The position numbers were made by a program, and so were the translations under genes. This document shows, in pieces, positions 46,901 to 56,141 of a stretch of DNA of 64,000 nucleotides. The notes below the pieces were generated by a model. That model saw only the letters and a program-made list of their open reading frames with translations, was not told the origin of the DNA and made no database searches. The stretch is from NCBI RefSeq assembly GCF_003971255.1, contig NZ_CP034660.1, positions 2,418,001 through 2,482,000 on the forward strand, read 5' to 3'. The DNA is from Colwellia sp. Arc7-635 (GTDB lineage Bacteria > Pseudomonadota > Gammaproteobacteria > Enterobacterales > Alteromonadaceae). Each line of letters opens with the position of its first letter. The stretch's first letter is position 1.

Positions 46901-49900
46901 ATCAACCGTGTTTGCATTCGCTAAAACATTACCGCTCGCTGGCATATCTTCAGCAACCGAGACCGTTTCATCTCCGTCTGTTAGATCGGATGTTGGTGTG
47001 ACGGCAATCGTTAAGGTCGAAATATCGATATCACCAGCACCGTCGGTCACAGTGTAAGAAATCACTGGGACAGCGCCATTGAAATTGTCATCTGGTGTGA
47101 AGGTATAAGTACCATCAGTATTGATGGTTAATTCACCACCCGTAACAGATACCGTATCACCTGCAGCGTAAGTATTGCCTTCAACCGTGAAACTCGTCAC
47201 GGTAAGTGGTCCATCAACCGTGTTTGCATTCGCTAAGACATTACCGCTCGCTGGCATATCTTCTGCAACCGATACCGTTTCATCTCCGTCCGTTAGATCG
47301 GATGTTGGTGTCACGGCAATCGTTAATGTTGATATGTCCGTATCACCGGCACCGTCGGTCACAGTATAAGAAATCACCGGGACAGCGCCATTGAAATTGT
47401 CATCTGGTGTGAAGGTATAAGTACCATTCGCATTGATGGTGAGTTCACCACCCGTGACCGTAACCGTATCACCTGCAGCATAAGTATTGCCTTCAACGGT
47501 GAAGTTGGTCACGGTAAGTGGTCCATCAACCGTGTTTGCATTCGCTAAAACATCACCAGTCGCTGGCATATCTTCTGCAACCGATACCGTTTCATCTCCG
47601 TCCGTTAGATCGGAAACAGGTGTGACGGCAATCGTTAAAGTCGATATGTCGGTATCACCAGCACCATCCGTCACAGTGTAAGAAATCACTGGGACAGCGC
47701 CATTGAAATTATCATCTGGTGTGAAGGTGTAAGTACCGTTCGCATTGATGGTTAATTCACCACCCGTGACCGAGACCGTATCACCTGCAGTATAAGTATT
47801 GCCTTCAACCGTGAAACTCGTCACGGTAAGTGGTCCATCAACCGTGTTTGCATTCGCTAAGACATTACCGCTCGCTGGCATATCTTCTGCAACCGAGACC
47901 GTTTCATCTCCGTCTGTTAGATCGGATGTTGGTGTTACGGCAATCGTTAAGGTCGAAATGTCGGTATCACCGGCACCATCGGTAACCGTATAAGAAATCA
48001 CTGGGACCGTGCCATTGAAATTGTCATCTGGTGTGAAGGTATAAGTACCATCAGTATTGATGGTTAATTCACCACCCGTAACAGATACCGTATCACCTGC
48101 AGCGTAAGTATTGCCTTCAACCGTGAAACTCGTCACGGTAAGTGGTCCATCAACCGTGTTTGCATTCGCTAAGACATTACCGCTCGCTGGCATATCTTCT
48201 GCAACCGATACCGTTTCATCTCCGTCCGTTAGATCGGAAACAGGCGTCACGGCAATCGTTAAGGTCGAAATATCGGTATCACCAGCACCGTCCGTAACCG
48301 TATAAGAAATGACCGGAACAGTACCATTGAAATTGTCATCTGGTGTAAAGGTATAAGTACCATTCGCATTGATGGTGAGTTCACCACCCGTAACAGATAC
48401 CGTATCACCTGCAGCGTAAGTATTGCCTTCAACCGTAAAGTTGGTCACGGTAAGTGGTCCATCAACCGTGTTTGCATTCGCTAAGACATTACCGCTCGCT
48501 GGCATATCTTCAGCAACCGAGACCGTTTCATCTCCGTCCGTTAGATCGGAAACAGGCGTCACGGCAATCGTTAAAGTCGATATGTCGGTATCACCAGCAC
48601 CATCCGTCACAGTGTAAGAAATCACTGGGACAGCGCCATTGAAATTGTCATCTGGTGTGAAGGTGTAAGTACCGTTCGCATTGATGGTTAATTCACCACC
48701 CGTGACCGTGACCGTATCACCTGCAGCGTACGTATTGCCTTCAACCGTAAAGTTGGTCACGGTAAGTGGTCCATCAACCGTGTTTGCATTCGCTAAAACA
48801 TTACCGCTCGCTGGCATATCTTCAGCAACCGAGACCGTTTCATCTCCGTCTGTTAGATCGGATGTTGGTGTGACGGCAATGGTTAAGGTCGAAATATCGA
48901 TATCACCAGCACCGTCGGTCACAGTGTAAGAAATCACTGGGACAGCGCCATTGAAATTGTCATCTGGTGTGAAGGTATAAGTACCATCAGCATTGATAGT
49001 TAATTCACCACCCGTAACAGATACAGTATCACCTGCAGCGTAAGTATTGCCTTCAACCGTGAAACTCGTCACGGTAAGTGGTCCATCAACCGTGTTTGCA
49101 TTCGCTAAGACATTACCGCTCGCTGGCATATCTTCTGCAACCGAGACCGTTTCATCTCCGTCCGTTAGATCGGAAACAGGCGTCACGGCAATCGTTAAGG
49201 TCGAAATATCCGTATCACCAGCACCGTCCGTTACAGTGTAAGAAATCACCGGGACAGTGCCATTGAAATTATCGCTCGGTGTGAAGGTATAGGTACCATC
49301 GGCATTGATAGTTAATTCACCACCGGTGACAGATACGGTATCACCGGCGTTGTACGTATTGCCTTCAACCGTAAAATTGGTAACGGTAAGTGATCCATCA
49401 ACCGTGTTTGCATTCGCTAAGACATTACCAGAAACAGGATTATCTTCTGTCGTCGTGACGGACTCATCGCCATCTGTCAGATCAGAGACAGGCGTCACGG
49501 CAATGGTTAAAGTCGATATGTCGGTATCACCAGCACCATCGGTAACCGTATAAGAAATGACCGGAACCGTACCATTGAAATTGTCATCTGGTATGAAGGT
49601 ATAAGTACCATCAGCATTGATGGTTAATTCACCACCCGTAACAGACACGGTATCACCTGCAGCATAAGTATTGCCTTCAACGGTGAAGTTGGTAACGGTA
49701 AGTGGACCATCAACCGTGTTTGCATTGCTTAATATATTACCTGAAACAGGATTATCTTCTGTCGTGGTGACAGACTCATCACCATCTGTCAGATCAGAGA
49801 CAGGCGTCACGGCAATCGTTAAGGTAGAAATATCCGTATCACCAGCACCGTCGGTCACAGTGTAAGAAATCACCGGAACCGTGCCATTGAAATTATCATC

Positions 49901-52900
49901 TGGTGTGAAGGTATAAGTACCATTCGCATTGATAGTTAATTCACCACCCGTAACAGACACGGTATCACCTGCAGCGTAAGTATTGCCTTCAACCGTAAAG
50001 TTCGTCACCGTTAGCGGGCCATCAACCGTATTTGCATTGGTTAATATATTACCAGAAACCGGATTATCTTCTGTCGTGGTGACAGACTCATCGCCGTCTG
50101 TTAGATCTGACGTGGGTGTCACGGCAATCGTTAAAGTCGATATGTCGGTATCACCAGCACCATCCGTCACAGTGTAAAAAATCACCGGGACAGCGCCATT
50201 GAAATTGTCATCTGGTGTAAAGGTGTAAGTACCGTTCGCATTGATGGTGAGTTCACCACCCGTGACCGTAACCGTATCACCTGCAGCGTAAGTATTGCCT
50301 TCAACCGTAAAGTTCGTCACCGTTAGCGGGCCATCAACCGTATTTGCATTGGTTAATATATTACCAGAAACCGGATTATCTTCTGTCGTGGTGACAGACT
50401 CATCGCCGTCTGTTAGATCTGACGTGGGTGTCACGGCAATCGTTAAAGTCGATATGTCGGTATCACCAGCACCATCCGTCACAGTGTAAGAAATCACTGG
50501 GACAGCGCCATTGAAATTGTCATCTGGTGTGAAGGTATAAGTACCATCAGCATTGATGGTGAGTTCACCACCGGTGACCGTGACGGTATCACCTACAGCG
50601 TACGTATTGCCTTCAACCGTAAAGTTCGTCACCGTCAGCGGGCCATCAACCGTGTTTGCATTCGCTAATATATTACCAGAAACAGGATTATCTTCTGTCG
50701 TCGTGACAGACTCATCGCCGTCTGTTAGATCTGACGTGGGTGTCACGGCAATGGTTAAGGTCGAAATGTCGGTATCACCAGCACCATCGGTAACCGTATA
50801 AGAAATGACCGGAACCGTACCATTGAAATTGTCATCTGGTATGAAGGTATAAGTACCATCAGCATTGATGGTTAATTCACCACCCGTAACAGACACGGTA
50901 TCACCTGCAGCATAAGTATTGCCTTCAACGGTGAAGTTGGTAACGGTAAGTGGACCATCAACCGTGTTTGCATTGCTTAATATATTACCTGAAACAGGAT
51001 TATCTTCTGTCGTGGTGACAGACTCATCACCATCTGTCAGATCAGAGACAGGCGTCACGGCAATCGTTAAGGTAGAAATATCCGTATCACCAGCACCGTC
51101 GGTCACAGTGTAAGAAATCACCGGAACCGTGCCATTGAAATTATCATCTGGTGTGAAGGTATAAGTACCGTTCGCATTGATAGTTAATTCACCACCCGTA
51201 ACAGATACAGTATCACCTGCAGCGTAAGTATTGCCTTCAACCGTGAAACTCGTCACGGTAAGTGGTCCATCAACCGTGTTTGCATTCGCTAAGACATTAC
51301 CGCTCGCTGGCATATCTTCTGCAACCGAGACCGTTTCATCTCCGTCCGTTAGATCGGAAACAGGCGTCACGGCAATCGTTAAGGTCGAAATATCCGTATC
51401 ACCAGCACCGTCTGTAACGGTATAAGAAACGACCGGGACAGCGCCATTGAAATTATCGTTTGGTGTGAAGGTATAGGTACCATCAGCATTTATAGTTAAT
51501 TCACCACCGGTAACAGACACGGTATCACCTGCAGCGTACGTATTGCCTTCAACCGTAAAGTTCGTCACCGTTAGCGGGCCATCAACCGTGTTTGCATTCG
51601 CTAATATATTACCAGAAACAGGATTATCTTCTGTCGTCGTGACAGACTCATCGCCATCTGTCAGATCAGAAACAGGCGTCACGGCAATGGTTAAGGTCGA
51701 AATATCCGTATCACCAGCACCGTCTGTAACGGTATAAGAAATGACCGGGACAGCGCCATTGAAATTGTCATCTGGTGTGAAGGTATAAGTACCATCAGCA
51801 TTGATGGTGAGTTCACCACCGGTGACCGTGACGGTATCACCTGCAGCGTACGTATTGCCTTCAACCGTAAAGTTCGTCACCGTTAATGGGCCATCAACCG
51901 TGTTTGCATTCGCTAATATATTACCAGAAACAGGATTATCTTCTGTCGTCGTGACAGACTCATCGCCATCTGTCAGATCAGAAACAGGCGTCACGGCAAT
52001 GGTTAAGGTCGAAATATCCGTATCACCAGCACCGTCTGTAACGGTATAAGAAATGACCGGGACAGCGCCATTAAAATTGTCATCTGGTGTGAAGGTATAG
52101 GTACCGTCAGCATTGATGGTGAGTTCACCACCGGTGACCGTGACCGTATCACCTGCAGCGTACGTATTGCCTTCAACCGTAAAATTGGTCACCGTTAATG
52201 GACCATCAGCGGTGTTTGCATTCGCTAATATATTACCAGAAACAGGATTATCTTCTGTCGTCGTGACAGACTCATCGCCATCTGTCAGATCAGAAACAGG
52301 CGTCACGGCAATCGTTAAGGTCGAAATGTCCGTATCACCGGCACCATCGGTAACCGTATAAGAAATCACTGGGACCGTGCCATTGAAATTATCGCTTGGT
52401 GTGAAGGTATAGGTACCGTCAGCATTGATAGTTAATTCACCACCGGTAACAGATACGGTATCACCCGCGTTGTACGTATTGCCTTCAACCGTAAAATTGG
52501 TAACGGTAAGTGGTCCATCAACCGTGTTTGCATTGGTTAATATATTACCAGAAACAGGATTATCTTCTGTCGTCGTGACAGACTCATCGCCATCTGTCAG
52601 ATCAGAGACAGGCGTCACGGCAATCGTTAAGGTCGAAATATCCGTATCACCAGCACCGTCGGTCACAGTGTAAGAAATCACCGGAACCGTGCCATTGAAA
52701 TTATCATCTGGTGTGAAGGTATAAGTACCATCAGCATTGATGGTGAGTTCACCACCGGTGACCGTGACGGTATCACCTGCAGCGTACGTATTGCCTTCAA
52801 CCGTAAAGTTGGTCACCGTTAGCGGGCCATCAACCGTGTTTGCATTCGCTAATATATTACCAGAAACAGGATTATCTTCTGTCGTCGTGACAGACTCATC

Positions 52901-54067
52901 GCCATCTGTCAGATCAGAAACAGGCGTCACGGCAATGGTTAAGGTCGAAATATCCGTATCACCAGCACCATCGGTAACCGTATAAGAAATGACCGGAACC
53001 GTGCCATTGAAATTGTCATCTGGTGTGAAGGTGTAAGTACCGTTCGCATTGATGGTTAACTCTCCACCGGTGACAGATACGGTATCACCGGCATTGTACG
53101 TATTGCCTTCAACCGTAAAGTTCGTCACCGTTAGCGGGCCATCAACCGTGTTTGCATTCGCTAATATATTACCAGAAACAGGATTATCTTCTGTCGTCGT
53201 GACAGACTCATCGCCATCTGTCAGGTCAGAGACAGGCGTCACGGCAATCGTTAAGGTCGAAATGTCCGTATCACCAGCACCATCGGTAACGGTATAAGAA
53301 ATGACCGGGACAGCGCCATTGAAATTATCGTTTGGTGTGAAGGTATAGGTACCGTCAGCATTGATAGTTAACTCGCCACCGGTGACAGATACGGTATCAC
53401 CGGCATTGTACGTATTGCCTTCAACCGTAAAATTCGTGATTACCAATGGGCCAATATTGCTGGTACCATTATCGAGCACATTCCCAGAAATTTCTGTATC
53501 TTCTGCAGTTACAACTGTTTCATTATTATCTGATAACGTCGAATTATCCTGCTCTATTTCGTCATTGATTTCAAGAAGAGTATCTCGATTAGCATTAGCT
53601 AAGAAATCATTTCCTAAAGCCGGGTTGATATTTTGTTCTGTCGTATCGTATCCTGCTTGTGCTAATGTTTCATCGCCCGTTCGATTAAGGGTGACAAAAC
53701 TTGTTCCTTCATTATTAACCAGACCAGCAGCAGTTTCAGGAAGGTCAACATCGACACCAGAATCAATTAAATCCTGAATAGCAGATATTTCATCTTCAAT
53801 ACTATTAGTGTCACTGCTATCAATAGCAACATTTCCAGCACCATCAGTTAGAGTTTCATTGACCAAACCGTTTTCAGTACTATAAATTCGATGCTGACTT
53901 CCATCATCGAAAGCTAGTATAACTTCACTACCTTCAACTAGGTTAAGTACAGTACCTACCTTAATATTATCGCCGACTTGTAAAAGAGAATTTTCGACCT
54001 GTCCTGTTTGAATTTCACCTTTAACATTAATGATTTTCGCATTTTTCGGGTTTGTATAGTTTTCCAT
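43973..54067 (-). CDS. lapA: Giant LapA-like biofilm adhesin with 27 tandem 104-residue repeats
   Basis: 3364 residues from the ATG at 54067 (AGGA nine bases upstream; TTG and ATG alternatives lie at 54094 and 54076). Residues 1-110 form the retention module (AKIINVKGEIQTG, LQVGDNIKVGTVL, GSEVILAFDDGSQHRI). The LapG target motif TAAG is at residues 112-115. About residues 185-2990 are 27 repeats of a bacterial Ig/cadherin-like domain (TED...SGNIL...FTVEGNTY...GGELTI...GTYTFTPDDNFNG...YTVTDGAGDTD). Two diverged domains and a C-terminal segment follow. No RTX nonapeptides (GGxGxDxLx) are visible, although the neighbouring type I system requires a C-terminal signal; that signal must lie in the acidic last 150 residues. 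The protein would be held in the outer membrane and extend far from the cell. Confidence 0.93.
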   Translation of the reverse strand: MENYTNPKNAKIINVKGEIQTGQVENSLLQVGDNIKVGTVLNLVEGSEVILAFDDGSQHRIYSTENGLVNETLTDGAGNVAIDSSDTNSIEDEISAIQDLIDSGVDVDLPETAAGLVNNEGTSFVTLNRTGDETLAQAGYDTTEQNINPALGNDFLANANRDTLLEINDEIEQDNSTLSDNNETVVTAEDTEISGNVLDNGTSNIGPLVITNFTVEGNTYNAGDTVSVTGGELTINADGTYTFTPNDNFNGAVPVISYTVTDGAGDTDISTLTIAVTPVSDLTDGDESVTTTEDNPVSGNILANANTVDGPLTVTNFTVEGNTYNAGDTVSVTGGELTINANGTYTFTPDDNFNGTVPVISYTVTDGAGDTDISTLTIAVTPVSDLTDGDESVTTTEDNPVSGNILANANTVDGPLTVTNFTVEGNTYAAGDTVTVTGGELTINADGTYTFTPDDNFNGTVPVISYTVTDGAGDTDISTLTIAVTPVSDLTDGDESVTTTEDNPVSGNILTNANTVDGPLTVTNFTVEGNTYNAGDTVSVTGGELTINADGTYTFTPSDNFNGTVPVISYTVTDGAGDTDISTLTIAVTPVSDLTDGDESVTTTEDNPVSGNILANANTADGPLTVTNFTVEGNTYAAGDTVTVTGGELTINADGTYTFTPDDNFNGAVPVISYTVTDGAGDTDISTLTIAVTPVSDLTDGDESVTTTEDNPVSGNILANANTVDGPLTVTNFTVEGNTYAAGDTVTVTGGELTINADGTYTFTPDDNFNGAVPVISYTVTDGAGDTDISTLTIAVTPVSDLTDGDESVTTTEDNPVSGNILANANTVDGPLTVTNFTVEGNTYAAGDTVSVTGGELTINADGTYTFTPNDNFNGAVPVVSYTVTDGAGDTDISTLTIAVTPVSDLTDGDETVSVAEDMPASGNVLANANTVDGPLTVTSFTVEGNTYAAGDTVSVTGGELTINANGTYTFTPDDNFNGTVPVISYTVTDGAGDTDISTLTIAVTPVSDLTDGDESVTTTEDNPVSGNILSNANTVDGPLTVTNFTVEGNTYAAGDTVSVTGGELTINADGTYTFIPDDNFNGTVPVISYTVTDGAGDTDISTLTIAVTPTSDLTDGDESVTTTEDNPVSGNILANANTVDGPLTVTNFTVEGNTYAVGDTVTVTGGELTINADGTYTFTPDDNFNGAVPVISYTVTDGAGDTDISTLTIAVTPTSDLTDGDESVTTTEDNPVSGNILTNANTVDGPLTVTNFTVEGNTYAAGDTVTVTGGELTINANGTYTFTPDDNFNGAVPVIFYTVTDGAGDTDISTLTIAVTPTSDLTDGDESVTTTEDNPVSGNILTNANTVDGPLTVTNFTVEGNTYAAGDTVSVTGGELTINANGTYTFTPDDNFNGTVPVISYTVTDGAGDTDISTLTIAVTPVSDLTDGDESVTTTEDNPVSGNILSNANTVDGPLTVTNFTVEGNTYAAGDTVSVTGGELTINADGTYTFIPDDNFNGTVPVISYTVTDGAGDTDISTLTIAVTPVSDLTDGDESVTTTEDNPVSGNVLANANTVDGSLTVTNFTVEGNTYNAGDTVSVTGGELTINADGTYTFTPSDNFNGTVPVISYTVTDGAGDTDISTLTIAVTPVSDLTDGDETVSVAEDMPASGNVLANANTVDGPLTVTSFTVEGNTYAAGDTVSVTGGELTINADGTYTFTPDDNFNGAVPVISYTVTDGAGDIDISTLTIAVTPTSDLTDGDETVSVAEDMPASGNVLANANTVDGPLTVTNFTVEGNTYAAGDTVTVTGGELTINANGTYTFTPDDNFNGAVPVISYTVTDGAGDTDISTLTIAVTPVSDLTDGDETVSVAEDMPASGNVLANANTVDGPLTVTNFTVEGNTYAAGDTVSVTGGELTINANGTYTFTPDDNFNGTVPVISYTVTDGAGDTDISTLTIAVTPVSDLTDGDETVSVAEDMPASGNVLANANTVDGPLTVTSFTVEGNTYAAGDTVSVTGGELTINTDGTYTFTPDDNFNGTVPVISYTVTDGAGDTDISTLTIAVTPTSDLTDGDETVSVAEDMPASGNVLANANTVDGPLTVTSFTVEGNTYTAGDTVSVTGGELTINANGTYTFTPDDNFNGAVPVISYTVTDGAGDTDISTLTIAVTPVSDLTDGDETVSVAEDMPATGDVLANANTVDGPLTVTNFTVEGNTYAAGDTVTVTGGELTINANGTYTFTPDDNFNGAVPVISYTVTDGAGDTDISTLTIAVTPTSDLTDGDETVSVAEDMPASGNVLANANTVDGPLTVTSFTVEGNTYAAGDTVSVTGGELTINTDGTYTFTPDDNFNGAVPVISYTVTDGAGDIDISTLTIAVTPTSDLTDGDETVSVAEDMPASGNVLANANTVDGPLTVTNFTVEGNTYAAGDTVSVTGGELTINANGTYTFTPDGNFNGTVPVISYTVTDGAGDTDISTLTIAVTPVSDLTDGDETVSVAEDMPASGNVLANANTVDGPLTVTSFTVEGNTYAAGDTVSVTGGELTINTDGTYTFTPDDNFNGAVPVISYTVTDGAGDIDISTLTIAVTPTSDLTDGDETVSVAEDMPATGNVLANANTVDGPLTVTNFTVEGNTYAAGDTVTVTGGELTINANGTYTFTPDDNFNGTVPVISYTVTDGAGDTDISTLTIAVTPVSDLTDGDETVSVAEDMPATGNVLANANTVDGPLTVTNFTVEGNTYAAGDTVTVTGGELTINANGTYTFTPDDNFNGTVPVISYTVTDGAGDTDISTLTIAVTPVSDLTDGDESVTTTEDNPVSGNILTNANTVDGPLTVTNFTVEGNTYAAGDTVTVTGGELTINANGTYTFTPDDNFNGAVPVISYTVTDGAGDTDISTLTIAVTPTSDLTDGDETVSVAEDMPASGNVLANANTVDGPLTVTNFTVEGNTYAAGDTVTVTGGELNINANGTYTFTPDDNFNGTVPVISYTVTDGAGDTDISTLSITVEPANAPPIAANDSFFVEEGGVISGNIITHDDGDGIVDSDGGDGAVLVVTHINGQELVFGTDGFALINVDGGTLSVNANGDFTYQNSEGFVLGAIAPSFEYTLSDGIDSDIATVTIAVGDSAPDAIDDSNSISYRVIRGVTTSAFASGNIVSDGSSGDGADEPGDGNLTLTQFVLGGVVYLFDSNTTSYEIDTGYGIFKIDNTGLYSFELPFMTDASGVPSSLEVSYTIQDDDTVNPETDNATLTITFNNTTVTTTSALSDGELIDLSYSESATDINLIDEYVSPAIEYNLSDLLVDNNNESFEDTMLFDELSQSDSISILQETEFTDVVIDESLSLENIEQVDAAHSTETIVTNSFLDKGVTLINDASAEVVPLPIELDSTDHI
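45112..53535 (-). repeat. Array of 27 in-frame 312-bp repeats
   Basis: All copies are exactly 312 bp with no indel. Counting from the N-terminus, copy 1 is diverged (TVVTAEDTEISGNVLDNGTSNIG). Copies then fall into type A (ESVTTTEDNPVSGNIL: copies 2-7, 9-14, 26) and type B (ETVSVAEDMPASGNVL: copies 8, 15-25, 27). Lesser variants (NAGD/AAGD, DTVSV/DTVTV, NADG/NANG/NTDG, TPVSD/TPTSD) are shuffled among copies. Neighbouring pairs such as copies 24 and 25 are almost the same, indicating recent unequal exchange or gene conversion. Confidence 0.9.
53723..53734 (-). other. LapG cleavage motif TAAG in the adhesin
   Basis: Codons ACT GCT GCT GGT encode Thr-Ala-Ala-Gly in VDLPETAAGLVNNEG. LapG enzymes cut between the two Ala residues and Gly of TAAG/PAAG sites at this distance from the N-terminus in LapA and BpfA. 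Its retention shows the adhesin was adapted to LapG control. Confidence 0.75.
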
Positions 54068-54414
54068 AAACAACATTCCTAATGGTTCGGCCAATTACAT
54101 ACTCTAAACAAACTAGAAATTCTGTAGCTGATTGATAACTTTAAATATACTAATAGATAGACATACTACAAGTATTTAGACTAAAAACAACGTCTTTTTA
54201 TATAGTACTTTTATGAAATGATTGATAACTAAATTAATTCATTTTATTGAATAATAAAGTAAAAGTCTGAGACTTGAATAATGATGGGTAAATAAAAGGT
54301 TAATTATAAATTAAGATGTATAGTTTTAGAAATAAAACTGAATATGAAAATAACTGTTTTTGTCAGTAATATTGACGGTGTCACTTGATACCGTCAATAT
54401 TAAGAGCAACGTTA
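54068..54414. other. Promoter region of the adhesin gene
   Basis: About 345 bp upstream of the adhesin start. It contains the terminator of the upstream PEP-CTERM gene (54367-54402) and otherwise AT-rich sequence. On the minus strand TTGTAG and TATATT with a 16-base spacer around 54145-54172 are a weak sigma-70 candidate. Confidence 0.4.
54367..54402 (-). terminator. Terminator of the second PEP-CTERM gene
   Basis: Perfect 13-bp arms TAATATTGACGGT (54367-54379) and ACCGTCAATATTA (54390-54402), 10-base loop, 12 bp past the stop codon. It separates this gene from the adhesin operon. Confidence 0.7.
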
Positions 54415-54981
54415 TTATTTTTTTAAACGACGAACCATTAATCCAGCTAATGCTAGTGAGAATATAGCAATTGTAGAAGGCTCTGGTACAGAAATTGATT
54501 TGAACACATGGTTTTCATACTGCCCTACTGTGCTTCTATCATGTACAAATGCTGATAAGTCACCGACTGCATCATAACCCAAACCACCGGCATTATCAGT
54601 TGATATGTTTTCAGCAGACTGATTAATAGAATCCTTAAAGCTGTCGTAATATGCCTTATGGTTAACAAAACCATCAATTCCACCAAACTCAAATACAAAT
54701 TCTTCGTATTTATTTGAACTTAATGCATAAATTGCATCACCGGTAAGAGGTCCAAAATTTAATTCAGCAGCTTCAATACCATTGTATGTTTGAACATTTT
54801 GTACAATGCCATTTTTGGTATAGTTTTTGCCATTCGCTAAATCAAATAGACCTACATATTGCCATTGAATACCAGCATCATCAGAATAAATTTCACCAAC
54901 CATTAATCCAGCGTTAGCTCTATCAACAATAAAAAGAGATAACATACAAACTGCAATAATATTTATGATTTTAGAACTCAT
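54415..54981 (-). CDS. PEP-CTERM sorting-signal protein, unknown function
   Basis: 188 residues. Signal peptide (IINIIAVCMLSLFIVDRANAG), a body with aromatic-rich segments (MVGEIYSDDAGIQWQYVGLFDLANGKNY) seen in other PEP-CTERM proteins, and the C-terminal signal VPEPSTIAIFSLALAGLMVRRLKK: exact PEP, hydrophobic helix, basic tail. Presumed to be exported and processed by exosortase encoded elsewhere. It lies directly upstream of the adhesin operon on the same strand but is separated by a terminator and has its own promoter. Confidence 0.85.
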   Translation of the reverse strand: MSSKIINIIAVCMLSLFIVDRANAGLMVGEIYSDDAGIQWQYVGLFDLANGKNYTKNGIVQNVQTYNGIEAAELNFGPLTGDAIYALSSNKYEEFVFEFGGIDGFVNHKAYYDSFKDSINQSAENISTDNAGGLGYDAVGDLSAFVHDRSTVGQYENHVFKSISVPEPSTIAIFSLALAGLMVRRLKK

Positions 54982-55055
54982 ACTACTTCCTTAAGCCCTT
55001 AATGGGTCATTAACTTTATTTTGTAAAAAACATATCTAGCTACTACTCAGTATCA

Positions 55056-55073
55056 ATGCAAAATCAATACCAA
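55056..55073 (-). promoter_or_regulatory. Candidate sigma-54 (-24/-12) promoter
   Basis: On the minus strand TTGGTATTGATTTTGCAT has GG and GC exactly 10 bases apart and the favoured TTTGCA end. The predicted start site is about 65 bases before the PEP-CTERM ATG at 54981. It shares TTGGTAT with the box before the other PEP-CTERM gene. Confidence 0.6.
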
Positions 55074-55440
55074 AAAAATAAAACACTTTAAATTCAATTA
55101 TTAAAAAAAACAAATGGAATTTAAATATTCATACTGTTAAAAAATATGACAGGTAAAGCTCCACCATTTATTTACTTATAGAACGAACTCATTATTTATT
55201 CTTATGACAACTATTGTTAAAGAGTACTAAAAGTTGAATTAAAGTTACAAACTTAATACAGAATCATTAAGAATAAATTAACGAAATCTTTGCCAAGTGT
55301 AGCATAATTTTAATTATTTTAACCCTAAATATCATATCGTCTCTTTTATCGCATATTGTTGACAAATAATTGTCTATACATAAATCAGAAAGAAACACAT
55401 GCCTTATTATATAAAATAATTCAGCAAAGTGATTAAGCAT

Positions 55441-55466
55441 AAAAAAACCAGGTAAAAACCTGGTTT
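55441..55466 (-). terminator. Terminator of the Entner-Doudoroff operon
   Basis: AAACCAGGT and ACCTGGTTT form a 9-bp stem over a short A-rich loop; on the minus strand it is followed by a run of T. Canonical rho-independent structure 20 bp past eda. Confidence 0.8.
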
Positions 55467-55485
55467 AGAGTGAAAATAATTACTA

Positions 55486-56133
55486 CTATTTGACGTGCGC
55501 TAATGCTTGTTTGGCTAAACGCGTAATTTCTTGCCAGTTACGTTGTTTAATTATCTCATTAGAGACCAACCAAGAGCCACCGCAACACGCAACATTAGGT
55601 AATGCCAAATAATCACGAACATTATTTAAATTAATACCACCTGTTGGACAAAACTTAATATCTGGAAATGGTCCACCAATTGACTGAAGTGCTTTCACAC
55701 CACCAGAAGCTTCAGCAGGAAAGAATTTCAAGTGATCGTAACCACAATCAATGCCATCCATTAATTCTGAAATTGAAGAAATACCAGGGATTAATGCAAG
55801 TTCACCCGCTTTACCAGCTTGTAATAAGTCTTTCGTTAAACCAGGGCTAATAGCAAACTTTGCACCGGCATCGTAAGATTTTTGTAACAAATCTCGGTTT
55901 GTAACAGTACCTGCACCAACAACCGCTTCGGGAAGGTGTTTAGCAATAATACTGATCACATCTAATGCGGCAGGTGTACGTAATGTTACTTCAAGCACCT
56001 TGATACCAGCTGCAAGCAATGCTTCTGCAATAGGTAGTGCATCATCGACATGGTCTATAACCAATACGGGAACTATCGGGCCCATCGCAAATAGATCCTT
56101 TGGCTGTAATTGCCAATTATTTGATAAAGTCAT
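55486..56133 (-). CDS. eda: KDPG aldolase (2-keto-3-deoxy-6-phosphogluconate aldolase)
   Basis: 215 residues. Class I aldolase with the catalytic Glu in LEVTLRTPAAL, VGAGTVTNRDLL, and the Schiff-base Lys in DHLKFFPAEASGG; FCPTGGINLNN is the phosphate-binding loop. It splits KDPG into pyruvate and glyceraldehyde 3-phosphate, the last step of the Entner-Doudoroff pathway, and can act on 2-keto-4-hydroxyglutarate. Last gene of zwf-pgl-edd-glk-eda, eight bases after glk. Confidence 0.96.
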   Translation of the reverse strand: MTLSNNWQLQPKDLFAMGPIVPVLVIDHVDDALPIAEALLAAGIKVLEVTLRTPAALDVISIIAKHLPEAVVGAGTVTNRDLLQKSYDAGAKFAISPGLTKDLLQAGKAGELALIPGISSISELMDGIDCGYDHLKFFPAEASGGVKALQSIGGPFPDIKFCPTGGINLNNVRDYLALPNVACCGGSWLVSNEIIKQRNWQEITRLAKQALAHVK

Positions 56134-56141
56134 AATTCCTC

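Larger units (their letters stand above)
54982..55485. other. Intergenic region with the PEP-CTERM promoter
   Basis: 500 bp without coding potential. It contains the sigma-54-like box at 55056-55073, a short dyad ACAACTATTGT at 55207-55217 and the terminator of the Entner-Doudoroff operon at 55441-55466. Confidence 0.5.

Noticed and set aside
45112..53535. CRISPR-like or satellite appearance of the repeat array
   Set aside because: The 312-bp units are in frame within a single ORF and encode a folded domain; there are no short repeats with unique spacers.
45303..53777. Regular series of 62-82 residue plus-strand ORFs with period 312
   Set aside because: They are antisense shadows of the adhesin repeats, arising from its biased codons; each copy ends at the same relative stop and none has a separate start signal.
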